Shown piece after piece: positions 54,101-64,000 of a stretch of 64,000 nucleotides of DNA (its first letter is position 1; the number at the start of each line of letters is the position of its first letter). The stretch lies in assembly GCA_905221605.1 (NCBI GenBank), contig CAJNDS010000068.1:150694-214693 (forward strand), in the 5' to 3' direction. The translations under genes were made by a program, and so were the position numbers. This DNA comes from Symbiodinium natans. Taxonomy: Eukaryota > Sar > Dinophyceae > Suessiales > Symbiodiniaceae. The notes beneath the pieces are model-generated. The model ran no database searches and had not been told where the DNA came from. It worked only from the letters and a program-made list of their open reading frames with translations.

Positions 54101-56959
54101 GTAGATTGCGATGTGCCCCCCTTGAACTCACAGTTATAGGGATGATAGCTACTCTAAACCCTAACCCTAAACCCTATTTTCATCCCTATGAAGGACTCTT
54201 AGAAAAAGGGGGGGGGGGGGCATCCCTAGTCGTAGACATCATCCACTCCCTTCTTGTGGTGGCATTCGTCTCCTTCCCCTGCACTCCCACAGGCATCTCA
54301 AGAACATGGCTTGTTCGAGATTCAGGGTTTAGATCTCGGGTCGAGGGGGTAGACCAGGTAAGGGGAACCCTAAACCCTAAACCCCAAGCCCTAAACCCTA
54401 AACCCTAAACCCTAAACCCTAAACCCTAAACCCCAAGCCCTAAACCCGTATATGAATTTACAACACTGCACCTGTGGCAGGGTGGACTCGGTCAACAGCA
54501 CAGATCTTGCCCCATGTGGCCTCGTCAACATCGCCATGTTCACGGACCCCTTGCAGGGGGCGGGGGGGGGGGGTAGGGTTTAGGGTTTAGGGTTTAGGGT
54601 TTAAGGTTTAGGGTTTAGGGTTTAGGGTTTAGGGTTTAGGGTTTAGGGTTTAGGGTTTAGGATCTAGGGTCTAGGGTCCAGGGTTTAGGGTTTAGTGTTT
54701 AGGGTGTAGGGTTTAGGGTTTGGGGCGTGCCAGACGGAAGCGCGCTTTGTCAGCACGCATTGCAGGAAGCTACAGAAAGTTGGAGCATGGTTTGAGGATG
54801 ATTAGAGCTGGGATTCCCTTTATTTGTGGAATTTACTGTAGTCTTCAGACCTACTCACCCCAAGCCCACTTACAACTCTCATGGAGTTAAGTTTTTTTGT
54901 CACAAAGCACAATGTTGTCTTGATTGATGCAATGTGCTTTTGACGAACCTGACATGCAACTCTTCATTGATGCCACCTATGAGTTGTGTCACGCGGGTCG
55001 CTTGGAGCACTTGGGGCACTTGCATCGCTTGGGGTCAGACGTGGGGCACTTGAAACCCGTGCCGTGCTTGGATCACTTAGGTAGGATGCGTGGCACGCTT
55101 TAGTCAGCACTTGGAACATGTGCATTGCTTGGTCACTGGAGATACTTCATTCGTTCGGTCACTTGGGACACTCGGGGCACTTGGGACATAGAATTCTGGA
55201 GTGCGCCCCGCTCCCACTTGAAGAGTAGGCCGTTGGGATCATTCACTTTAAACCTTAAACCCTAGTGAACTGACCGTCGCAGTTTTCCGCAATAAAGCCA
55301 TGCCGAATGTCTTCGGTCCTAATTAGAGGGTGGTAGGTACCTAGGGAACCTTAAGGAACCTTAAGGAAGCTCAGGGAGCCCTAGGGAGTAGTGGCGAGTA
55401 CTAGGGAACTTTGGGTTACATACCTCCCTTGAACCCCCCCTACCTTAAGAACCCTATAAACCCTAAACCTTAAAACCGCTGGAGGACTCGTATGGTCTTG
55501 AAAGACAACAGGGTGCGGATACCTGGCAGGCAGGATCTACCTAAACCAGACCGCCATGTTGAGCGGTTTAGGGTGGTCAGGTTCAGGGTTTAGGGTTTAG
55601 GGTGTAGGGTTTAGCACTTGTAGTTATCCTTTTTGGGGTGCCTAGTTTTCCTATGATTCCTTCTACATGGCGAGCCGTAGCATGACAGGTGCCCCCGAAC
55701 GGAACTGCACAACTTGGGGGTCCATGTGCTATCTTCTGTCCTGCAGTGGGGTTTTGCTCTCTTTTCTTTAAGGAGTTACTTTCAAACCATGGGCCCATGT
55801 GGGTACCCGCAAACGATACGGAGTTCGAGTGAACCATGTAAGAATTTATTGGGCTCTAAAGGTTCAGGGTTCAGGGTTCAGGGTTTAGGGTTTAGGGTTT
55901 AGGGTTTAGGGATTTTCGGGCTTCATTGCGCTGCTGGGCTTTTCGCTATTTCTCGTTTGGGCTCTGAGCAACAGGGTGTTGTGGTTTAGGGTTTAGGGTG
56001 TAGGGTTTAGGGTTTAGGGTTTAGGGTTTAGGGTTTAGGGTTGAACGGCTCGTTTATCACTAAGATCTTTTTCAAAGCGGGAGGGAGGTAGCAGGTTAGC
56101 ACGCTAGATCCTTTGTCAGAAGACCATGGCAAAGGCAACAACCGGAACTGTCTTTCAGTCATAAGATAGGGCTTTAGGTCGCAACCGTTTGTTGACCTAC
56201 TTTAGGGGTCGGAAAAATTAATTACTAATTGCATTCCCTTATGGTCCGTTTACACATATACTATAACAACCCCCCCCCCCCCCAACCCTATTCTAATCAT
56301 AAAGGCCCCTATGTATTATGTGCGAAGGCCATTACCATCGATGAGTCTGGCGTGGCGTGGTCCACGGATAATGAGGCATTCAACAAGGTCGTGCAGGAGG
56401 CGCGGAATTTGTAGCTGCCCGTGCCCTTGCCGTTTTAGGGCTTAGGGTTTGGGGTTTAGGGTTAGGGTTTAGGGAACCTTGAAAGGGATGTTGGTCCATT
56501 GACTTTAACGAAGAGGGCTGCGAGGAATAGAGGGTATGTGATCCCGATCATTTTAGGGTTTAGGGTTTAGGGTTTAGGGTGTCGGGTCTTCCCGCTGAGT
56601 TCCCCAGCTGGAGAATGCTGCACGCAGGCGGTTTTGCGGTTTCGGATCTGCAACCCTGGACCCTACAAGGTGGGGCCCCCTTACTATACTAACTGTAGTT
56701 AAGGGACTTATAACCTAAGTTAGGGTCCTTATAACCCAATTTAGGGCCCTTATAACTCTACTTATAACTAGGGGGCCCCACCCTGTACACCCATTTAGGT
56801 AGGCCCTTGGGATGATTGATATTTTAGCCCTTCCCCTTTTGTTTCTTTGGAAGGTGTGTGTAGAGTCTAGTAGGGTTTAGGGTTAGGGTTTAGGGTTTCG
56901 GGTTTAGGGTTTAGGATTTAGGGTTTAAGGTTTAGGGTTTAGGGTTTAGGGTTTAGGGT

Positions 56960-57009
<50 letters not shown>

Positions 57010-60000
57010 GGGGAGAAGCAGAAATCGCTGCGAAGTGTAGGCGTTAGCGCTATACAGGGCTCGAGCGGCTATTGCCAAGTCGGCAGGCTGAGGTTCATTT
57101 TTAGGGTTTAGGGTTTAGGGTTTCGGGTTTAGGGTTTAGGGTTTAGGGCTGAGGTTCATAGAAAAGCCCTTTCGCAAGACGGCTCGTGAAGAACGCAGAG
57201 CTTTCTTTCCCAACCACGTGTTCCAACTCTGCAAGAAAGAAGCCACACCACATGCTAGAGCCTAAGCCCTAAACCCTAAAGCCTAAACCCTAAACTCCAA
57301 GGTGTAATCAGGCCTTGGTCCAAGCGCGTGCGCCATTGAAAGTGTCAACACCTCAGCCCAAAACCTTCGGGAGCCAAACCTTACACCCTCATGAGTTGAG
57401 GGGCACCCATGGGGTTTAGGGTTTAGGATTTAGGGTTTAGGGTTGGTCGGCTGTTTGGGTTTAGGGGGGGGGGGGGTGGGGTGTAAGGCTTCCAGGACTC
57501 TCATTACTGCCCCTGGTCCTTCTAGGGATAGGAATTTAGGACTCCAATCTGAACGAAGCAAGCACAGCGGGAGTAGACTGGGCAATCTAGCTTTAGCATC
57601 TTAAGCTGTATGGAAGGAAGATACTCGCGAGGGGTCTTAAGTACCCTTTGTATATGCCCAAAGCATAAGACTGCGGGTTTTGCGGCACCTTGCACCCTAA
57701 CTCCACGTGCAGGCAGACGGCAAAGTTTACCTCAAAGGAAACCGCATCTCGGCCGAGGATAGGATTCTGGGTTTCGCTACATCCCCAAGCACGAACCGCA
57801 AAGCCCCCAAGGCATAAGCCTATAGTTCCGAGGACAAGAAGCCGTAAATTCTAAGGATGGTTTCATGAACCCTTAATAGAATCCCTCACCTCCTTTCAAG
57901 GGGTTCTGATGTATGGGCCCTTAATTGTATAGGGTATACCGGGGGTATATGAGGGGTATATAAGGGGTGCCCTTTTAAGGGCCCATACTAAGGGACCATG
58001 TAACTACCTTAGATCAATGCTTTCTTTAGGCTATGAAACTATCATGCCATGTGCCAATGGCACCACTATTCTCGTGACATCTTGGGCTAGAAATCTGTGG
58101 CTACACCCTAAACCCTAAGCCCGAAACCCTAAACCCCAAACCCTAAAACCTAAACCCGAACCCTAAACCCAAGCCTTCCGACGCATGAGGGCTTTGTTGG
58201 GGGGGGGGGGGGCGTTCGGGGGTTCAGGGGGTTCAGGGGTTTCGGGTTTAGGGGGGTTCAGGGGTTTAGGGTTTGGGTATTAGGGTGTGTCCACGCTTTA
58301 CTGGCCGCCTTCAAGCTTACATATAATTTGTTTGTGGGGATTTAGGGTTTCGGGTTCAGGGTTTTCGGGAACCAAAACCACCAGAATCAGATACGTTTGA
58401 GCCTCAGGGTAACGTTGTGGAACGAGGGGCGGACCAGAAAACGACAGGTGCTTCGCAAGCTGCTGCATGAGCCCTAACCCTAAAACCCTGAAGTCTAAGA
58501 CAACACCCCTACTCGCTAAACCCTTCAAGCCCTGAACCCCAAGACCTAAACCCTGCAAGCCTAAACCCCTAAACCCCCAAACCTCAAATCCCCAATTCTC
58601 AGACCCTCAATGCCTCAAACCTTCAACCCTAAACCCCCTAATCCCGAAACCCTGAAACCCTGAAACTGAACCCTAAACCCCGGAACCCTAAACCCTGAAA
58701 CCCTGAAACCCCGCAACCCCGCAACCCCAAAACCCCGACACCCCGAAACCCCGAAACCCTAAACCCGAAACCCCGCAACCTTGAAACCCCAAACCCGAAA
58801 CCCCGAAACCCTGACACCCTAAACCCGAAACCCTGAAACCCTCAACCCGAAACCCTAAACCCCGAAACCCTGAAACCCTGAAACCCTCAACCCTGCTGAG
58901 GCCTTAGCTGGCTCCCTCCAGGAGATTTCATCGAGCATTGGAAGGTCTGCTTGGGGCGGGGGAGGTTGGGGGCGAACTGGTTTAGGGTTTAGGGTTTGGG
59001 GTTTAGGGTTTAGGGTTTAGGGTTCGGGGTTCATGGATGAGGCCCCACACCTGAAGTTAACACTCGAAACCCAAAGTTCGAAGCACCTTCTTTACACCCG
59101 GAAGCCTTCGACACCTCCTACTTGGGATGTTCCCCTCGCACCAGCAGTCCTCAAGAGAAAATATAGTACCGCTATTCTATTCCCTATTAAGGACGGTTAG
59201 TATAAGGGGGAACATCCCAACCTCCTACAATCAAGCATTCCCCGGTTGAGAATCAAGGGTTCGGGATTTCATGGGTGTTCGCAGCGTGCAGGCTTTCGCC
59301 ACATAAGCCCCAAACCCAAAACCGGCGCACAGTTTCTCATTGGGCTGGGTTGCCTTACGAAGCCCTTGAAACAACAAAGGGTGCCCTGTTGATACCCTAA
59401 ACCCTAAACCCTAAACCCTCAACCCTAAACCCTCCTCAGGTGTGGCAGCGGACGCCACCAGGGCAGACAGTGCGAAATCTCTGGGGCGTGATAGAAGGCC
59501 TGGGTCAGGTTTTCATGTTTGAGGCCCTAAACCCCAAAACCCGAAACCCTAAACCAGGGTTTCGGGGTTTAGGGGGGTAGGGGTTTTGGGCTTGGGGTTT
59601 GGGGGTTTAGGGGTTTCGGGGTTTAGGGGTTTAGGGCTTGGGGTTTGGGGTTTTGGGTTGTCAGGTCCCTGGGAGGCCGGAGAGGACCAGAGGTGTGGCA
59701 AAGCCCGAACCTGGGCCCGCCCCATGAGCTTTGAAGCCCAAGAATCTGACGCCCCAAACTCCGAGGCCCTAACCCCCCTGAAATCCAAAATCCTGAAAAC
59801 CCCCCGGCAGCCCCTGAAATCCCTAAACCCTAAGCCCTAAACCCCAAACCCTAAACCCCTACAGCCTCCAGGGCTTGGGGTGTGGGCTGTGCTTGTGGTC
59901 CGGCGTTATGACGGCTTAGGAAGGTCCGAGTCCAACCCAGTACCCCAAGGATAGATACTTCGATCTCAAAGGGACTACATCGGTTTAGGGTTTAGGGTTT

Positions 60001-61481
60001 AGGCTTTAGGGTTTAGGGTTTATCGGGTGTCGTTTTGGGGATACCAGAATCTCAGAAAACACACCCCTACTTCACGTAGAAACAAAACTGCGGTCCAAGT
60101 AGGCCCTGCAAACGTACCGGGCCTTTGGATCAAGACTGTCAGACTCAGACGACTCTTATAGGGTTTCGGGTTTAGGGTTTAGGGTTTAGGGTTTAGGGTT
60201 CAAGGGTCCGGAACATGCGGACCTACGAGGGCCCCTTTTGAGGCTTTAGGCGCCAAGGTTGGACTCACGCCATTGAAAGGCAACTGGCAATGAACGGTTT
60301 TCAGGGTTTCGGTCTTAGGGTTTAGGGTTTGGTTTCGACGGTTTCGTGTCTCGCGCAGTTGAGGATGTTCTGACCTCATGCAAGCGTACATGGACATCTA
60401 CGAATCTGCGCTTCCAGCTTGATGTTTAAGATCCGTAAACTCCTAGCCCTGAACCCCAAACCTCAAACTCCAAGCCCCAAACCCCAAACCCTCAACCCTA
60501 AACCCTAGACCCTCAACCCTAAACCCTCAACCCTAAACCCTAAACCCCAAACCCCCTCTCTCCCACCACCATGCAGGCGGTTTGGCCGCCGGTACCTACA
60601 GGCCGGGCGCCCTGGTCAAATTGTAATCGGCATGAGCCTAGGGAGTCCTCCTTAGAGCCCGAGAAGCCCCCCTACTAACCCTAAACCCTGAACCCTGAAC
60701 CCTGAACCCTAAACCCTGGCTAAACCCTAAACCCCCAAAGTCCAAAAACTATAGCAGGCTCTCGCCTTAGCGTCGTGCCACAGGGTTTAGGCATGTTTAG
60801 GGACTTTTGGGTTTAGGGCCGAAACTTTCTGAACAACAAGAAAACCCAGAGTCCCAGAACCCCCCTAAAGAATCACCTAGACCTACGTGGATGCGCGCCG
60901 AGCAAGATTCCCCCCCCCCCCCAAACAAAAAAAACCACAATCATCGTTGGGTAGAATTCGGAGTCGATCTTCCCTCTTCGGGGTTTGGGGGGATTTAGGC
61001 CCTAAACCCTAAGCCCTAAGCCCTAAACCCTAAGCCCTAAGCCCTAAGCCCTAAACCCTAAACCCTAAACCGTAATCGGGCGGTCATTTTCTCACGCCAC
61101 GGATCTGGTGGCTCTGTTCGTGAAGGGGCGGGATGCACCCAACAGCTCCGGCCTCTCGAAGGATGCTGGAACCTAGTAGTAGAGTAGGTTAGGGTTTAGG
61201 GTTTAGGGTTTAGGGTTTAGGGTTTAGGGTTTAGGGTTTAGGGTTTTTGAACCTTTTTGGGTTCTAATCCCAAAGGTTAACCTTTAGTAGTTCCCCCAGG
61301 TTATCTGAACAACAAAGGGAATGTGGTCATCGCTGAACGGCCATTCTGGTCGCTACGGCGCCTTCGGGCACGGCCGTCCCACGCAAGCAGCGTGCTGTGC
61401 GGACAGCGTGAAGCCAAGCGCTTGCTTCCTGGAATTGCACTGCAACTATACGCTGGTGGCACAAGGAGGCATGCGAAATAG
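50129..61481 (+). CDS. LEM3/CDC50-family protein (P4-ATPase flippase subunit), split gene
   Basis: CDC50 proteins pair with P4-ATPase lipid flippases. Exons: 50129-50198 (TKSFTLTEMLEGA), 50888-50955 (GPVYIHYEIPSVLFNNKDYV), 54481-54559 (TDLAPCGLVNIAMFTDPLQ), 56328-56399 (ITIDESGVAWSTDNEAFNKV), 57713-57770 (GKVYLKGNRISAED), 58922-58944 (DFIEHWK), 59440-59503 (VWQRTPPGQTVRNLWGVIE), 60577-60622 (GLAAGTYRPGALVK), perhaps 61300-61481. GPVYxxYE, PCGL, GVAWSTD and RNLWG occur in family order. Joins 50198/50888, 54559/56328, 56399/57713, 57770/58922, 58944/59440 and 59503/60577 agree in phase, using GT, GC and GA donors. A piece of the Cys-rich part between 50955 and 54481 and both membrane helices were not found. 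An island at 51270-51345 (KPDHTGHVTCYCIKGGS) may fill part of the gap. Confidence 0.68.
52080..52177 (+). mobile_element. GTGCTTTGCTGTAAC-family element
   Basis: Same limits as the copy at 35605: GTGGTGCTTTGCTGTAAC to AGTGCAGCCAAG. Intronic in the CDC50 model. Confidence 0.75.
52178..53830. other. intronic arrays and open islands
   Basis: Telomere arrays at 52800-52840, 52935-52975, 53215-53255, 53360-53420 and 53550-53715. Islands at 52846-52934 and 53034-53094 are open but not placed. The second has a textbook donor (GTTG|GTAAGACGT). Confidence 0.45.
54730..55580. other. array-free stretch with a CACTTGGG minisatellite
   Basis: From 54999 to 55190, CACTTGG / GCTTGG units recur irregularly (for example GGAGCACTTGGGGCACTTG). 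55340-55390 has short CCTTAAGGAA repeats. No exon supported. Intronic in the CDC50 model. Confidence 0.6.
56208..56290 (+). mobile_element. GTCGGA-family element before a CDC50 exon
   Basis: GGGGTCGGAAAAATTAATTA, ACTATAACAAC, a C run, then AAAGGCCCCTATG just ahead of the acceptor TGCGAAG|G at 56327. The copy at 20633 has the same tail (GAAGGCCCCTAAG). Confidence 0.55.
57866..58005. mobile_element. inverted-repeat element, ATGGGCCCTT family
   Basis: CCTCCTTTCAAGGGGTTCTG, TATGGGCCCTTAATTG, TATATAAGGGGTGCCC, AAGGGCCCATACTAAGGG. Pairs with 19826-19955. Confidence 0.65.
58560..58890 (-). repeat. degenerate CCCTAAA / CCCGAAA tract
   Basis: About 330 bp of diverged C-rich units ending just before the acceptor CCCTCCAG of the 23-bp CDC50 exon at 58922. 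Confidence 0.85.
59124..59219. mobile_element. inverted-repeat element, GGGATGTTCCCC family
   Basis: GGGATGTTCCCCTCGCACC and GTTAGTATAAGGGGGAACATCCC. Holds one ATTAAGGACGGTTAG unit. Confidence 0.75.
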
Positions 61482-61971
61482 GTGGGTGGCGCCCTGAAAA
61501 CCGGGTCTGGAAGGCCCTGTGGATTTCGGAACACAATCTCGAGCAGAATGCCGAGGTGACCGGGTTTGGGAATGTAGGGCTTCAGGGGGGGTAAGGGTTT
61601 GGGGCTTAGGGTACATCACGGGTGTACAAGGGTTTCCCAACCCTGTATGCCAAAAACCCTAAACCGTAAACCCAAGTCGAGGGACATGTAACTACCCCAA
61701 GAGAATCAGGGTTTCAAGATACCCTAAACCCTGGGCCCTAGACCGCCTGAAGCGCCTCTCCCCCAACAGCTTGAGATCCCTAAACTGGATAGGGTTTAGG
61801 GTTTAGGGTCTAGGGTCTCGGGTCTAGGGTTTAGGGTTTACCACAACCCCAAACCCTAAAACCACGGCCCGTAACCCACTTATCCTAGACCGTAGACCCT
61901 AACCCCACCGCCAAAAAGCCCGAACCAAACCACGAAGTGTCTGCCGTGCCAGGATCAGGGACTCAAGGAGG

Positions 61972-62145
61972 AACCCTTATAATGGATTAAGGAGTTATTT
62001 AGGTGCTACAGGGAAAAGGGAGAGAGAGAGAGACAGAGAAAAAATATATACATGTATATATATATATATAGGGCTTATGTAGGGTTGCATAGGAGAATAA
62101 AGCTTAAGGATCCCGTCTAGGGCTCCCTCCATAGACCCCCGAACA
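61972..62145. mobile_element. inverted-repeat element, GGGACCCTTCTAAGGG family, with AG/TA expansion
   Basis: Diverged ends (GGAGGAACCCTTATAATGG ... TCTAGGGCTCCCTCC) with AG and TA microsatellites inside (62020-62070). Confidence 0.5.
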
Positions 62146-62369
62146 GGATACGCTTCCTCGAGAACAGCCCGATCTGGGAGTCGTGGGACGCCCCAGACCT
62201 CATGGGTTTAGGGTTTAGGGTTTAGGGTTTAGGGTTTAGGGTTTAGGGTTTAGGGTTTAGGGTTTAGGGTTTACTACCTTCCTGGGTTTCCCCCCCTTAA
62301 AAAAACCCCAACTAGGCTTAAGTATCAGGCCTTAATTCTGGGGGGGGGGGGGGGGGGGGGCACCATAGC

Positions 62370-62620
62370 CCGCAAACCCTATGATGCCCCTAAATCCCTA
62401 CAACCCCCAAACCCTAAACCCCACATCCCTAAAACGCCAAAACCCAAAATCCTATATCCCTAATCCATATGACCACCAATCCCTAAACCCTGTATCCCTA
62501 AGCCCCAAACCCGACACCCTACAACAACCCTCCAGCCCCAAAGCCCCAAACCCTCTAGCCCTAAACCCTGAACCCTATACCCCCTGAAGCCCTAAACCTC
62601 CAGAAGCCCTAAACCTTACC
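62370..62620 (-). repeat. degenerate CCCTAAA tract
   Basis: Diverged C-rich units; the open + frame here is a translation of the repeat. Confidence 0.8.
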
Positions 62621-62880
62621 CCCTGAAGCCCCAAGCCCGACCCCATTGGACTCCATCCATTCTTCCAGTCTTCTGCTTTTGAGGTTAGTGAGTGGGTTTT
62701 TCGGGTCTAGGGTTATCGGGTTTAGGGTTTGGGGTTCAGGGTTTAGGGTTTGGGGATTGGGATTCAGGGTTTAGGGTTTAGGGTTTAGGGTTTAGGGTTT
62801 GGGGTTTAGGGTTTAGGGTTTAGGGTTTAGGGTTTAGGGTTTAGGGTTTAGGGTTTAGGGTTTAGGGGTCCATCAAGCAG

Positions 62881-63520
62881 ATAGAGGGTACCCATCTTCC
62901 TGAACCGTGGCTGGCCCAGGTGGGGTGTTCCTGAGCGGCGGGTCATCATCAGCGGCCGCTCTACAGCACGGGGTTCAACCTGGTTTAGGGTTTAGGGTTC
63001 AGCAGGGTTCAACCGCTTAGAACTTGCATCTTACTGTACGGGTTAAACCTTGAACTTCAAACACTGTAAACCCTAAACCTAAACCCTTTCAACCCTATAC
63101 ACCCTCTAAACCCTATAAACCCCTATGAACCCTAAACCTAAACCCTAAACCTCAAACTCAACGGCCTAGTGGGGTCTTGTCTTGCGTTTCTCTCTGCAGA
63201 GTCGCAGTGAAATTCCTCCGCGCGAGTCGTTTTCCCTGAGGCTTCATGACGTTCATGCCATGCTCTTGCGATCAAGGTACGTATCCTTTAGGGTTTAGGG
63301 TTTAGGGTTTAGGGGGACCCTTAAAGGGAACCCTTCTTGACTCTCTTCAGGCTCTCTTAAGACAGGGACCTTATTGAGAGGGTCTACATCCTCAAGGGTC
63401 CCCCTAATCCTATCCCCTATCGTATCCGTTTTTGACTTGCCCATGAGGCAGCGCACCAACGTATTAGATGAGCGGCCACCTTCAATCAAAGACATGTCGA
63501 CAGCTTCCCATGACTTTCAG
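62881..63520 (+). CDS. gene F: three in-phase exons, unrecognised
   Basis: Exon 62881-62919 (IEGTHLPEPWLAQ, donor CAG|GTGGGG, phase 0) to 63200-63276 (after the pyrimidine tract GTTTCTCTCTGCAG; PPRESFSLRLHDVHAMLLRS; donor AAG|GTACGT, phase 2) to 63397-63520 (acceptor CCTCAAG|G; LILSPIVSVFDLPMRQRTNV, DERPPSIKDMSTASHDFQ; donor CAG|GTTTCC). Both joins agree in phase. The second intron is 120 bp and contains four TTTAGGG units. The gene continues beyond the window. No family recognised. Confidence 0.6.
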
Positions 63521-63660
63521 GTTTCCTTGCTATTCCGTATCTTCTCCTGTAGTACGATCATAAGAACACATGAGGTAAAACAATGATCAGGCTCGTCTTT
63601 GGATTACCGGAAAAATCTAGAATTCCAATGCGTTCCACTGAAAACTGAAGGAAACCTGAG

Positions 63661-63742
63661 AAAGCTAGGCAAAGCTAGGAGAAGCTAATATAAGCTAAGA
63701 TAAGCTAAGATAAGCTAAGATAAGCTAAGATAAGCTACGAAT
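63661..63742 (+). repeat. AAGCTAAGAT tandem repeat
   Basis: Five or six copies of a 10-bp unit, grading into AAGCTAGG variants on the left. The rest of 63521-64000 has no array and no supported exon; it is probably intron of gene F. Confidence 0.8.
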
Positions 63743-64000
63743 TTCCTGGGGTGAAGCATGCCTTTGAAGGGCCTGTACCTAAGATGCCGGCAGGAAACTA
63801 CAGCTTGCTATTTCAATCAAATCTAATCTGAAATTGTACCTGTCGGCGCCTGAGGTTTGGGCGTTACTTACTGGCATCGGCCTTAAAATCTACGCATTCA
63901 TACAATACTGATTCCTGGCAATCAGAAGTGGACTTTGACTTTTTTTGCTGGCCATCCTTGCTACGACATTCCTGTCTTCAGACCCCGGCTCGCTAAATCC

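Larger units (their letters stand above)
16346..63310. repeat. interspersed telomere-unit arrays, inverted about small islands
   Basis: Arrays of TTTAGGG or CCCTAAA, 3-20 units each, recur every few hundred bases. Cleaner ones (C-rich): 23646-23717, 24665-24756, 25418-25508, 26873-26931, 28874-28932, 31766-31886, 35924-36019, 40190-40262, 41311-41413, 43457-43551, 44687-44752, 53360-53420. G-rich: 16356-16517, 17583-17675, 17793-17913, 20067-20160, 27035-27139, 28347-28440, 29031-29097, 33610-33679, 37668-37790, 54574-54660, 62206-62272, 62766-62866. At many exon-like islands the left array is C-rich and the right one G-rich. Degenerate TTTGGGG and CCCGAAA versions fill 29100-29400, 40340-41000 and 58560-58890. 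Confidence 0.9.

Noticed and set aside
16346-63310. Islands as telomere-capped DNA fragments joined end to end
   Set aside because: C-rich then G-rich order also fits tiny capped linear fragments, but islands translate in phase into ordered catalase and CDC50 segments, which favours exons. Not fully excluded for islands that were not placed.

Overview
The window looks like nuclear DNA of a dinoflagellate. The signs are pervasive TTTAGGG/CCCTAAA (plant/alga-type telomere unit), short exons, introns that start with GC or GA as well as GT and end AG before a G, and four multi-exon gene families that I associate with dinoflagellate genomes. No rRNA, tRNA, CRISPR or bacterial operon signal is visible. 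All functional calls come from reading translations by eye; no search was run.

Layout. 1-2.7 kb: telomere-like arrays, small inverted-repeat elements and an exon at 2111. 2.7-16.1 kb: a block almost free of telomere repeats, carrying at least four dinoflagellate-type genes (A 3312-6488; B 7555-9318 methyltransferase-like; C 9.8-12.9 kb; D 13913-15623). An imperfect inverted repeat (2706-2728 / 16100-16122) bounds the block. 16.3-63.3 kb: hundreds of TTTAGGG/CCCTAAA units in short arrays, with small GC-rich islands of about 20-210 bp between them.

The islands are exons. In island after island the left side is (CCCTAAA)n ending in AG, and the right side opens G|GTTTAGGG. Translating the islands in phase gives recognisable proteins on the + strand. 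One is a catalase-family protein (exons from 2111 to about 25.6 kb). Another is a LEM3/CDC50-type flippase subunit (exons from about 50.1 to 60.6 kb or further). There are also several unrecognised but phase-consistent genes (26.9-27.8, 31.2-33.6 or beyond, 37.6-38.0, 43.9-44.1, 47.6-47.8, 62.9-63.5 kb). All convincing genes are on the + strand, as expected for one-directional dinoflagellate gene arrays.

Main novelty. The introns behave like introners. One class has termini that are inverted telomere repeats (GTTTAGGG...CCCTAAA), so the two intron ends could pair. Other classes are 60-140 bp inverted-repeat elements, some of whose ends supply the splice sites (GACCCGGGAGTA, GTGGTGCTTTGCTG, GTTTAAGAGGATCA, GTCGGA families). 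The 13.4-kb block A-D lies inside one 14.3-kb intron of the catalase gene. Phases agree across most joins I could test; where they do not, this is stated.
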